Part shown: positions 1-5,043 of the stretch, in pieces
Position numbering within the stretch: the stretch's first letter is position 1
Layout: every line of letters starts with the position of its first letter
Origin: Acidimicrobiales bacterium
Lineage (GTDB): Bacteria; Actinomycetota; Acidimicrobiia; Acidimicrobiales; SZUA-35
Length of the DNA stretch: 5,043 bases
Assembly (NCBI GenBank): GCA_024641625.1
Contig: JAHECQ010000306.1
Span: 1-5,043 of the forward strand
Direction: 5' to 3'
Position numbers and translations under genes: made by a program
Notes under the pieces: model-generated
Seen by the model: the letters and a program-made list of their open reading frames with translations, nothing else
Told to the model about the DNA's origin: nothing
The model's database searches: none

Positions 1-1
1 C

Positions 2-361
2 CTGTCCCGGTACGTGGGGCGCTTCGAGACGAGTCGCCACGTCGCCGGTCGGGCGACTCGGCTGGTCGGCGTGTGCGAAGCGAGCCCTACCGGCTTGCTC
101 CGCTTTCTCGACTGGATGATCGATGTCGTCGGATTGATCGGGGATGCGCCGTTCGACGTGGTGCTCAATCGGGTGCCGGGCTACTCCGGTGCCCGTTCGG
201 AGCTGGTGGCGCACCTGCAAGAGGTCGTGGGTGGTCGGGTCAACTCGTTCGTTTGTGTTCCCTCGGACCAACGAGTCACCCGCGCTGCCTGGGATGGCTC
301 CGTCATCGCCCAGGGCCCCTTTCGCAAGGCGCTGAAGGGACTGCGAATCGATGAAGTCTGA
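2..361 (+). CDS. tadZ: TadZ/CpaE-like MinD-family ATPase, C-terminal part (5' end outside window)
   Basis: The reading frame is open from base 2, so the gene starts upstream; 119 residues are visible and end at TGA 359-361. TadZ/CpaE proteins are SIMIBI-class ATPases related to MinD/ParA that sit on the inner membrane and set where a Tad pilus is built. The Walker A region is not in the window. What can be seen is the late part of such a fold: a hydrophobic strand ending in VVLNRV (about visible residues 53-58), a linker and helix (SELVAHLQEVVG), a strand with VCVPSD, then RVTRAAWDGSVIAQGPF and a closing KALKGL helix. The strand-VPxD-charged-helix-GPF-helix order is typical of CpaE-like C-termini. 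The gene overlaps tadA by 11 bases, which supports the assignment. Another MinD/ParA-family protein is possible, but position directly before tadA makes TadZ the best call. Confidence 0.75.
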   Translation: MSRYVGRFETSRHVAGRATRLVGVCEASPTGLLRFLDWMIDVVGLIGDAPFDVVLNRVPGYSGARSELVAHLQEVVGGRVNSFVCVPSDQRVTRAAWDGSVIAQGPFRKALKGLRIDEV

Positions 362-1646
362 TGTCTACGAGATGCTGCGCTCCCAAGCCTTGCGACTGCT
401 CCAGGACTCCGACGTCGGCCTTGGCGACCGCTCGGCGATACGGCGGATGGTGACGCAGATCGTCGAGGCCTACCAGATCGATGCGATCTCCGGGCGAGGA
501 TCGAAACCGCTTCATGACACCGGGGCCATGGTCGACCGGCTCGCTCGATCGATCCTCGACTACGGACCGCTGACGCCGTTCATGGATGGCTCGCTCGACT
601 ACGAGGAGCTGATCGTTCACGGCGCCGAGGTTCGGTACATCGACGAGCGGGGACGCCTGGTGGCTCACCCCGAGCCCGTCAGCGAGGCCGAGGTCTCGCA
701 CGTCATCTCCAAGTTGTTGGCTTCGGTCGGTGCGTCGATCGATGAATCGCGGCCGATGATCCAGACCCAGGTGCTCGACGGGTCAGGTCGTCTCGGAGTG
801 GTCATTCCCCCGATCGCCGATCGGATCGATGTGACCCTGCGGCGCTATCGGGCCAAGCGGGAAACCTTCGCCGAGTTGATCGGCTGGGACACGATCTCAA
901 CCGAGGCGGCGTCGTTGCTGGCGTCCATGGTGCGGGCCCCGACCGGGGTCATCGTGACCGGACAACCGAGCTCGGGCAAGACCACGCTGGTGAACGCACT
1001 CCTGAGGGCGACGCCGCCCAGCTTGCGGGTCATCGTCTGCGAAGATACGCCGGAACTGTCGATCGAGCACCTGGGTGCGGCCCGGTGGCGCACTCGCCCC
1101 GACGCGGCCGATGGCAGCGGGGGCGTGAACCTCCGGGATCTCGTTCGCGTGTCCCTCGGTATGCGCCCCGACCTGATCGTGCTGGGCGAGGTTCGTGGCG
1201 GCGAAGCCTTCGAACTGACGAGGGCCGGCAATGCCGGATGCGGCATGGTCTCGACCATCCACGCGAACAACGCCCGCCAGGGATTGCAGGCACTGGTGAC
1301 CACAGCGACGATGGTCGCGCCGAATGTGGCGATGGACCATGTGCGGCACGTCTTCAGTTCGATCATCGACCTGGTGGTGCACCTGGCCAAGGAACCAGGG
1401 GCGACGAGCGACGATGGCCTGGGTGGTCGACGCCAGGTGATGGAGGTGGTGGCGGTGCCGGCGAACCAGGGAGTCGAGGTCGACTTCACGGTCGAGCCGA
1501 TCTTCGTCAGGGACGACTTCGGCCTGCCATTGCGCTGGACGGGCACTCCTCTGCCCGGCGAACTGGAGGAGCGAGTGGACCGCTCCTTGCGGACTCTCGG
1601 CACCACGTCGAGGCTGCTGCTCGAGGGACAGCGGAGTCTGCTGTGA
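351..1646 (+). CDS. tadA: TadA/CpaF-type pilus assembly ATPase
   Basis: A 431-residue secretion-type ATPase (GspE/PilB/VirB11 superfamily, TadA/CpaF branch), usual length for the family. It hydrolyses ATP as a hexamer on the cytoplasmic face of the membrane to drive Flp pilus assembly. Seen in the protein: an N-terminal helical region (1-75) containing LDYGPLTP and, after it, the EELIVHG strand that marks the CpaF N-domain; arginines in TLRRYR (162-167), where the family has its nucleotide-sensing arginines; Walker A GQPSSGKT (204-211); Asp box CEDTPEL (230-236); Walker B strand LIVLGEVRGGEA (275-286); His box STIHANNA (301-308). All catalytic motifs look intact. The segment before the His box reads AGNAGCGMV, unlike the MNTGHxG form I associate with proteobacterial CpaF; this is probably lineage variation. 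The ATG at 351 has GAAGGGA (334-340) ten bases upstream. The stop overlaps the tadB start. Confidence 0.96.
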   Translation: MKSDVYEMLRSQALRLLQDSDVGLGDRSAIRRMVTQIVEAYQIDAISGRGSKPLHDTGAMVDRLARSILDYGPLTPFMDGSLDYEELIVHGAEVRYIDERGRLVAHPEPVSEAEVSHVISKLLASVGASIDESRPMIQTQVLDGSGRLGVVIPPIADRIDVTLRRYRAKRETFAELIGWDTISTEAASLLASMVRAPTGVIVTGQPSSGKTTLVNALLRATPPSLRVIVCEDTPELSIEHLGAARWRTRPDAADGSGGVNLRDLVRVSLGMRPDLIVLGEVRGGEAFELTRAGNAGCGMVSTIHANNARQGLQALVTTATMVAPNVAMDHVRHVFSSIIDLVVHLAKEPGATSDDGLGGRRQVMEVVAVPANQGVEVDFTVEPIFVRDDFGLPLRWTGTPLPGELEERVDRSLRTLGTTSRLLLEGQRSLL

Positions 1647-2524
1647 TCCTGCTCGCCTCATTGTTCGCGGCGGCGGTCGGCTACTTGCTGGTCGGCATGA
1701 TCGTTGGGGTGACCCCTGTGGGCCAGGCCGCCGTGGTCGGTCGTGGCGGCCGACTCGATCGCTGGCGGGATCGTCTGCAGCAGGGAGGCATGGTCGAGTC
1801 GATTGCCCGGCCGGGAATGCTCTCCGTGGCGTCAGCCGGTGTCCTCGGGGTCGGCGTCCACACCTTGTCCGGGGTGGTCGCGCTGGGCGTCATGGCGGGG
1901 ATCGCGGCCAGCGGACTGCCGTGGGTTGTCATCGCCCGTCGATGTCGGATCGCTCGGAGCGAGCGCCTTGCCGCCTGGCCGGACGCGTTGCGTGATCTGG
2001 TCGCTCATTTGCGCTCGGGCGCCTCGATGCATGCATCGCTTTGCCGACTGGGTGAATCCGGGCCAGGCCTGTTGCGACCACACTTCGCTCGCTATGGCGC
2101 GCTGGCAGGTGCTCTGAATCAGCAGATGGCACTCGAGATCGTTCGCGAGGAGCTGTGCGATCCCCTGTCGGATCGAGTGATCGAGGTGATCCTCGTTGCC
2201 TTCGATCAAGGCACGTCGCTGGTCGTCGACGTTCTCGGTGCACTGGCCGAGCACACAGCTGCCGATCTGCGTCTCGCCGAGGCGATCCTCACCGATCAGC
2301 TCGAGACCCGACTCGAAGCGCGTGGGGCTGCAGTACTCCCGTTCGTGGTGCTGGTGCTGTTGTGCAGCACATCGCTCGACTATCGACGCTTCTACTCCAG
2401 CGCGTTGGGCCTGGCCGTCATGGCGTCAGGCGTGGTGCTGGTGTCCATTGGACTGGCGATGATCCGGCGACTCGCAGCTCCCGTCATCGAGGAACGCGTG
2501 CTTGTCGGAAGGGCATCATCGTGA
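1643..2524 (+). CDS. tadB: TadB-like inner-membrane platform protein
   Basis: A 293-residue polytopic membrane protein with a type II secretion F domain (T2SSF). TadB and TadC together form the platform through which the TadA ATPase acts on pilin. Hydrophobic segments: about 2-23, 60-99 (probably two spans), 228-245 and 252-275. The cytoplasmic T2SSF part lies around 108-228 and includes WPDALRDLVAHLRSGASMHASL, the helix and LRSG turn typical of TadB, and later AFDQGTSLVVDVLGALAEHT. The GTG start at 1643 is chosen because it follows GGAG (1633-1636) by six bases, begins a membrane segment at once, and overlaps the tadA stop as GTGA. The frame is open further upstream inside tadA, but that part has no membrane-protein character and is not coding. 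TadB is preferred over TadC because it precedes the other platform gene and has the LRSG helix. Confidence 0.9.
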   Translation: MILLASLFAAAVGYLLVGMIVGVTPVGQAAVVGRGGRLDRWRDRLQQGGMVESIARPGMLSVASAGVLGVGVHTLSGVVALGVMAGIAASGLPWVVIARRCRIARSERLAAWPDALRDLVAHLRSGASMHASLCRLGESGPGLLRPHFARYGALAGALNQQMALEIVREELCDPLSDRVIEVILVAFDQGTSLVVDVLGALAEHTAADLRLAEAILTDQLETRLEARGAAVLPFVVLVLLCSTSLDYRRFYSSALGLAVMASGVVLVSIGLAMIRRLAAPVIEERVLVGRASS

Positions 2525-3462
2525 TCGGGGCCTCGAGCGACGTGGTGTGGAGCTCGACCGCGGTCGCGGTCTGGATGGCACTGGTGGTGCGACTACTGGT
2601 GCCGCCTCGTCGCTCGCTGGCTGATCGCGTGCGCCCGTACGCGGGGCTGATGGGGACCCGCTTGGGCACCGGCTACTCCGCTGCGGCAGTGCGTCACGCC
2701 GTGGGTCGAGACGCCAAGACTGCGGTGGGTGGGTTCGGCGGCCTGCTCGAGACGCTGTCCCGGCGGCTGAGTGCGCTGATCGACCGAGGCGACGACGAGA
2801 CACTGGCGCTTCGCCTCCGTCAAGCGGGCTTCGCAGACATCGGGCCACCGCAGTACCGCATGCGTCAGCTGGTGCTGACCACCATGGGCATCCTCACCGG
2901 AGCGGCACTCGGTGCTGGTCTGCTCGGTTCGGTGGGCGGAGCGCTGCTGCTCATGGTCTGCTTCGGCCTGCCGGCTTCGGTGATGCAACGGAACCGGGTC
3001 CAACGGGCCATCGATGCCCGACGCTCGATCATGCGCTCGGAGGTCTACACGGTTGCGCAGTTGCTTGCGGTACATCTCCGGACCGGCCGCGGACCGGTCG
3101 AAGCAGTGCGCTCGGTGACCGGCCGAGGAAGGGGTCCCGTTGTTGCCGAACTGCGTGAAGGGTTGACCTGGGTCGCCGGGGGCGTACCGCCGGCCGACGC
3201 CTACCGTCGCTTGTCGGAGGTCACCCCCGAGCCGGCGGTGGCCCGGCTCTACCGGCTGTTGGGCGCCTCGGCGAACTCGGGCGGCGAGGTCGGTGCGGCC
3301 TTGCTGGCGTTGGCGGACGACCTTCGATCTTCGACGAGAGAGGATCTCGAGCGCCGTTCGGTGCGGCGACGTACGGCGATGCTCGTGCCGCTCCTGTTGC
3401 TGATCGCCCCGGTGATGCTCTGGTTCGTGGCCGCAGCCATTCCGTTCTTGCTCTTCGGGTAG
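2521..3462 (+). CDS. tadC: TadC-like inner-membrane platform protein
   Basis: A 313-residue T2SSF-domain membrane protein, the usual partner of TadB. Membrane segments by eye: about 10-26, 117-135, 137-155 and 286-312. The region 28-115 is cytoplasmic and contains LRLRQAGF (97-104), a phrase common in TadB/TadC proteins just before the second membrane span. The T2SSF domain covers about 172-290, with VAQLLAVHLRTGRGPVEAV (178-196) as first helix pair and GASANSGGEVGAALLALADDLR (248-269) as second. The protein ends four residues after the hydrophobic tail, as platform proteins often do. GTG at 2521 follows GGAAGGG (2507-2513) by seven bases and overlaps the tadB stop as GTGA. The frame extends upstream inside tadB, but only an Arg/Ser-rich, non-membrane sequence is encoded there. 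Splitting of the TadB and TadC names rests on gene order and weak motif memory. Confidence 0.9.
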   Translation: MIGASSDVVWSSTAVAVWMALVVRLLVPPRRSLADRVRPYAGLMGTRLGTGYSAAAVRHAVGRDAKTAVGGFGGLLETLSRRLSALIDRGDDETLALRLRQAGFADIGPPQYRMRQLVLTTMGILTGAALGAGLLGSVGGALLLMVCFGLPASVMQRNRVQRAIDARRSIMRSEVYTVAQLLAVHLRTGRGPVEAVRSVTGRGRGPVVAELREGLTWVAGGVPPADAYRRLSEVTPEPAVARLYRLLGASANSGGEVGAALLALADDLRSSTREDLERRSVRRRTAMLVPLLLLIAPVMLWFVAAAIPFLLFG

Positions 3463-3495
3463 TCGGTCGTCGGTTGGACAGGGTTGCGATGGAGC

Positions 3496-3552
3496 GTGTC
3501 GGAAAGCAGGAACCGTGTCGAAAGGTAGGAACCGTGTCGGAACGAAGAAGAG
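3496..3552 (+). repeat. 19-bp imperfect tandem repeat, three units, before the pilin gene
   Basis: Three head-to-tail units of 19 bases: GTGTCGGAAAGCAGGAACC (3496-3514), GTGTCGAAAGGTAGGAACC (3515-3533) and a diverged third copy GTGTCGGAACGAAGAAGAG (3534-3552). Units 1 and 2 match at 16 of 19 positions; unit 3 matches unit 1 at 13 of 19, best over its first nine. The period is not a multiple of three, so this is not a coding repeat, and it lies in the only sizeable gap among the Tad genes. The third copy runs into the AAGAAGAGG ribosome-binding region of the pilin gene. The role is unknown: it could be a protein-binding site, a leader RNA element, or a piece of a dispersed genomic repeat. Confidence 0.75.
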
Positions 3553-3553
3553 G
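3545..3553 (+). promoter_or_regulatory. Ribosome-binding site that decides the pilin start
   Basis: AAGAAGAGG is purine-rich and its last bases (AGAGG) resemble the anti-Shine-Dalgarno complement, nine bases before ATG 3563. The longer alternative start, GTG 3515, lies inside repeat unit 2 and has only AGGA four bases upstream, which is too close. This favours the ATG. Confidence 0.6.
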
Positions 3554-3562
3554 CGAGTGGAC

Positions 3563-3727
3563 ATGACATCGTGTGGTGATGATCGTCCGAGTGAACGCGG
3601 TGCAGGAACGGTGGAGTGGCTCGGCATCAGCGCACTGTCGATCGGTGTACTGGTGGCATTGTTCGCAGCCGTTCAGGCCTTGGGCCTCGGCCTGATCGAG
3701 TCGATCGGCAACCAGCTTGGTCTCTGA
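3563..3727 (+). CDS. flp: Small Flp-like prepilin (major pilin candidate)
   Basis: A 54-residue protein that I read as the Flp-type major pilin subunit. It has a short charged leader, MTSCGDDRPSERG, then AGTVEWLG and one long hydrophobic helix. Cleavage after Gly13 gives a mature chain of 41 residues starting AGTVE, with Glu at +5 as required by type IV prepilin peptidases for alignment in the filament. Position +6 is Trp, where classical Flp pilins have Tyr. The chain ends IESIGNQLGL with almost no polar C-terminal domain, as in Flp pilins, although 41 residues is at the small end. ATG 3563 is preferred for its ribosome-binding site; GTG 3515 would add 16 basic residues (70 in all). Its place between tadC and the tadE-like genes supports the role. 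Another small pseudopilin is the main alternative. Confidence 0.75.
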   Translation: MTSCGDDRPSERGAGTVEWLGISALSIGVLVALFAAVQALGLGLIESIGNQLGL

Positions 3728-4106
3728 GGGCGAGCGCGGTTCGGCGGCGCTCGAGACGATCGGGGCCATCGGTCTGCTCTTCGTGGCGGTGACGTTGCTG
3801 CTGCAATTCGTCTGCTGGCAGTACGCCAGGGGTGTGGTGCAGGCGGCAGTCCGCGAGTCGGTGCGCGACGCCGCCAAGTTGGAGGTGCCCTCGGGCACCT
3901 GTGAGCGACGGTTCGAATCGGTGGTGTCGGGTTTGCTGCCAGGCCCGTTGGGTGATGGTGTTTCGAGCCCGGTCTGCACCATCACCACGACGGACGTTGC
4001 GGTGACGGCGACGGTGCATCTCGAGCGATGGCTTCCGATCTCACCCGATTGGAGGTTCGAGGTCACGGCTGTCGCCGTGCGCGAACGGGTCCCGGGTGCG
4101 CGGTGA
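3717..4106 (+). CDS. tadE: TadE-like minor pseudopilin
   Basis: A 129-residue membrane-anchored pseudopilin of the TadE family. The N-terminus MVSEGERG is followed by SAALETIGAIG: cleavage after Gly8 would leave Glu at +5, the class III prepilin pattern. A hydrophobic helix spans about 14-33, followed by an amphipathic stretch (WQYARGVVQAAVRESVRDAA, 34-53) typical of TadE. The rest is an outside domain with Cys62 and Cys87, which could form a disulfide, and a strand-rich end (VAVTATV, then FEVTAVAVRERVPG). TTG 3717 is the only usual start codon between the preceding in-frame TGA and the leader; it has no clear ribosome-binding site and overlaps the pilin gene by 11 bases, so translation probably depends on coupling to the pilin. 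TadE proteins are thought to prime or anchor the pilus. TadE versus TadF cannot be settled by eye. Confidence 0.8.
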   Translation: MVSEGERGSAALETIGAIGLLFVAVTLLLQFVCWQYARGVVQAAVRESVRDAAKLEVPSGTCERRFESVVSGLLPGPLGDGVSSPVCTITTTDVAVTATVHLERWLPISPDWRFEVTAVAVRERVPGAR

Positions 4107-4534
4107 GCACCGCCGACCAAGCGAGCCGCCAGGATGGCTCGGCAGTGCTGGAGGTACCGCTCATCTTGGGATTCCTGCTCATCCCCGTAGCCCTGCTCGT
4201 CATGGCCATTCCCGTGGTGGTCGAACGTCAGGCCGCGGCGCGCGAGGCGGCCGGCGAAGTGGCGAGGCTGTTGGCGACTGCCGAGACCCAACAGCTGTCG
4301 CTGCACGAGGTCGAAGTACTTCTCGAGCGCACCGAGGCCGGCCATGGTCTGTCGCCGGGATCGTTGCGGTTACACGATGATCCATCCGGGTCGATGGAGC
4401 CCGGCGGCACGGTGACCGTGACCGTGTCGGTCGACGTGGCAGTTCCCCTTGTTCCGATCATCGGAACGGTCTCGGTCGGTCGCTGGGTGGTGGCGCGCTC
4501 GGAACGTGTCCCCGACTACGGGAGTTGGCAGTGA
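4103..4534 (+). CDS. Second TadE/TadF-like minor pseudopilin
   Basis: A 143-residue protein built like its upstream neighbour. The leader MSTADQASRQDG is followed by SAVLEVPLILG, so cleavage after Gly12 leaves Glu at +5. A hydrophobic helix covers about 18-40, followed by a charged helix (VERQAAAREAAGEVARLLA, 40-58) and an EVEVLLERTEAG helix. The last third is strand-rich (VTVTVSVDVAVPL, then GTVSVGRWVVARSERVP). It contains no cysteine, unlike the first TadE-like protein. The closing ERVP is shared with that protein (ERVPG there, ERVPD here), which hints at duplication. GTG 4103 overlaps the previous stop as GTGA; the ribosome-binding site is weak, so coupling is likely. An upstream in-frame ATG (4028) lies deep in the previous gene and would put a charged stretch before the leader. 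TadE-like or TadF-like minor pilin is the best description. Confidence 0.77.
   Translation: MSTADQASRQDGSAVLEVPLILGFLLIPVALLVMAIPVVVERQAAAREAAGEVARLLATAETQQLSLHEVEVLLERTEAGHGLSPGSLRLHDDPSGSMEPGGTVTVTVSVDVAVPLVPIIGTVSVGRWVVARSERVPDYGSWQ
4520..4524 (+). promoter_or_regulatory. Ribosome-binding site for the TadG-like gene
   Basis: GGGAG sits six bases before GTG 4531. This spacing fits GTG 4531 and not the in-frame TTG 4525, which would directly abut it. Confidence 0.6.
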
Positions 4535-4971
4535 CCGGTGGGATCAGCCGCTCTCGGCAGCCGGCGGCTCAGCGGGGATCGGTAACCTTGATCGGGCTTG
4601 GCCTGTTGGTGATGATCATGGTCGTCGGTGGGATCTCGATCGATCTGTGGCGCGTCTTCGGAGCGCGAGGCGCCCTGGCCGAGATGGCCGAGGCCGCTGC
4701 TGCGGCCGGGGCCAACGGCATCGACACGGCTCGGTTCCGCGCAACCGGCGAGGTGATGCTCGATGCGCCGCTGGCCGACGCGCTCGCCCACCAGAGCCTG
4801 CGGGAGCAGTCCGATCGTTCGTTCGTCGGTCGGGCCTCGATCTCGGTGCAGGAGACACGGGTCGTCGTGGAGCTCGAGGGTGAGGTTCCGTTCACCCTGC
4901 TTCGTCTGGTGGCTCCGGGGCGGGGATTCACCATCAGGGTCCAGGCGGAGGCCGCGCCTCGGTCGGGCTGA
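4531..4971 (+). CDS. Short TadG-like (TadE/G N-domain) protein
   Basis: A 146-residue protein with the N-terminal helix of TadG-like Flp assembly proteins. The leader MTGGISRSRQPAAQRG is followed by SVTLIGLGLLVMIMVVGGISIDLWRVF (17-43) and then an alanine-rich helix, GALAEMAEAAAAAGANGID (47-65); the run of hydrophobic helix, I/V-D, arginine, then alanine-rich helix is the usual TadG signature. The Gly/Ser cleavage-like point is kept, but +5 is Ile, not Glu, as in TadG-like proteins in general. The remainder is a small strand-rich part (ISVQETRVVVELEGEVPF, FTIRVQAEA). Classical TadG proteins carry a von Willebrand factor A domain and are several hundred residues long; this one has none. GTG 4531 overlaps the preceding stop as GTGA and has a good ribosome-binding site. 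It probably stays in the membrane as a pilus base or anchor component. Confidence 0.77.
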   Translation: MTGGISRSRQPAAQRGSVTLIGLGLLVMIMVVGGISIDLWRVFGARGALAEMAEAAAAAGANGIDTARFRATGEVMLDAPLADALAHQSLREQSDRSFVGRASISVQETRVVVELEGEVPFTLLRLVAPGRGFTIRVQAEAAPRSG

Positions 4972-5025
4972 GCCTGCTTGTCGAGTGTCGTCGAGCCGGG
5001 GCGAACGTCAGAGGATGCAGCCGTA
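4972..5025 (+). other. Short gap after the TadG-like gene
   Basis: Fifty-four bases with no terminator-like hairpin that I can find. The direct repeat of GTCGAG is too short to mean much. Near the right end AGAGGA (5010-5015) looks like a ribosome-binding site for the start at 5026. The absence of a terminator suggests transcription may continue. Confidence 0.4.
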
Positions 5026-5043
5026 GTGAGCGGACGACACGAG
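5026..5043 (+). CDS. Possible start of the next gene, cut by the window end
   Basis: GTG 5026 begins MSGRHE and is open to the window end. AGAGGA at 5010-5015 lies ten bases upstream, and the start follows the cluster on the same strand. Six codons are too few to say what it encodes. The same frame is open from TTG 4978, so a longer N-terminus is possible. The call rests only on the ribosome-binding site and context. Confidence 0.3.

Larger units (their letters stand above)
3463..3562 (+). other. Intergenic region between platform genes and pilin gene
   Basis: These 100 bases separate the assembly genes from the filament genes and are the one clear break in an otherwise overlapping cluster. 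Such a break is a natural place for a second promoter or an RNA processing site, because pilin is needed in larger amounts than TadA-C. I see TTGGAC at 3474-3479 as a possible -35 element, but no convincing AT-rich -10 at the right distance. I see no hairpin followed by T residues. The middle and end are taken up by the 19-bp repeat. Confidence 0.5.

Noticed and set aside
541..830. Dense TCGATC/GATCG tetramer runs
   Set aside because: They recur across all genes here and fit codon use for Ile, Asp and Ser in this genome, with no position-specific pattern.
1085..1642. Upstream extension of the tadB frame within tadA
   Set aside because: It lies in another frame over the conserved ATPase core and encodes an Arg/Gly-rich sequence. 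The real tadB begins at GTG 1643 with a ribosome-binding site.
2025..2038. 14-base palindrome CGATGCATGCATCG in tadB
   Set aside because: It encodes conserved-looking SMHAS residues of the T2SSF helix and is built from simple ATGC repeats. Chance plus coding constraint is enough.
3474..3502. Sigma-70 type promoter before the pilin
   Set aside because: TTGGAC resembles a -35 box, but the bases at the -10 spacing (TGTCGG, 3497-3502) do not, so I did not call it.
3496..3552. CRISPR-like array
   Set aside because: The units are adjacent with no spacers, are only 19 bases, and no cas genes are present.
2593..3627. Long open frame on the minus strand opposite tadC
   Set aside because: High-GC coding DNA often leaves the opposite strand open. 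The translation is rich in Arg, Gln, His and Pro with no domain pattern, while the plus strand encodes a clear TadC.
3221..4345. Long open frame on the minus strand opposite the pilin and TadE-like genes
   Set aside because: The translation is low in hydrophobic order and rich in Arg, Thr and Ser, and it spans several plus-strand genes with clear pilin motifs.
4408..4440. Short repeat of GTGACC/GTGTCGGTC
   Set aside because: It follows from alternating Val-Thr/Val-Ser codons in a beta strand of the second TadE-like protein.

Overview
The window is a single plus-strand cluster for a Tad (tight adherence, Flp-type) pilus, a branch of the type IV filament family. The DNA is GC-rich, with strong G/C preference at third codon positions, many GTG/TTG starts, and a compact Tad gene set with no secretin in view. 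Together these suggest a high-GC Actinomycetota, possibly of the Acidimicrobiia type. The phylum is an inference from composition and gene style; no marker gene is present.

Layout, left to right, all plus strand: (1) bases 2-361, the C-terminal part of a TadZ/CpaE-like MinD-family ATPase whose start lies outside the window; (2) 351-1646, TadA/CpaF, the hexameric assembly ATPase, with intact Walker A, Asp box, Walker B and His box; (3) 1643-2524 and (4) 2521-3462, the two inner-membrane platform proteins TadB and TadC; (5) a 100-base gap holding a 19-bp imperfect tandem repeat; (6) 3563-3727, a very small Flp-like prepilin; (7) 3717-4106 and (8) 4103-4534, two TadE-like minor pseudopilins; (9) 4531-4971, a short TadG-like protein without a von Willebrand domain; (10) a 54-base gap, then a possible new start at 5026 cut by the window end.

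How the parts fit: TadZ is expected to place the machine at a cell site, TadA supplies ATP-driven force, TadB/TadC form the membrane platform, the Flp-like pilin is the filament subunit, and the TadE/TadG-like proteins are minor components that prime, cap or anchor it. Every junction between coding regions is overlapping or nearly so, except the one before the pilin. Four junctions use the same GTGA stop/start overlap, which implies tight translational coupling. The prepilin peptidase needed to process the leaders is not in the window.

I do not see a wholly new system. The points most worth a second look are the 19-bp repeat before the pilin, the 41-residue predicted mature pilin with Glu5-Trp6, and the set of three compact minor pseudopilins.
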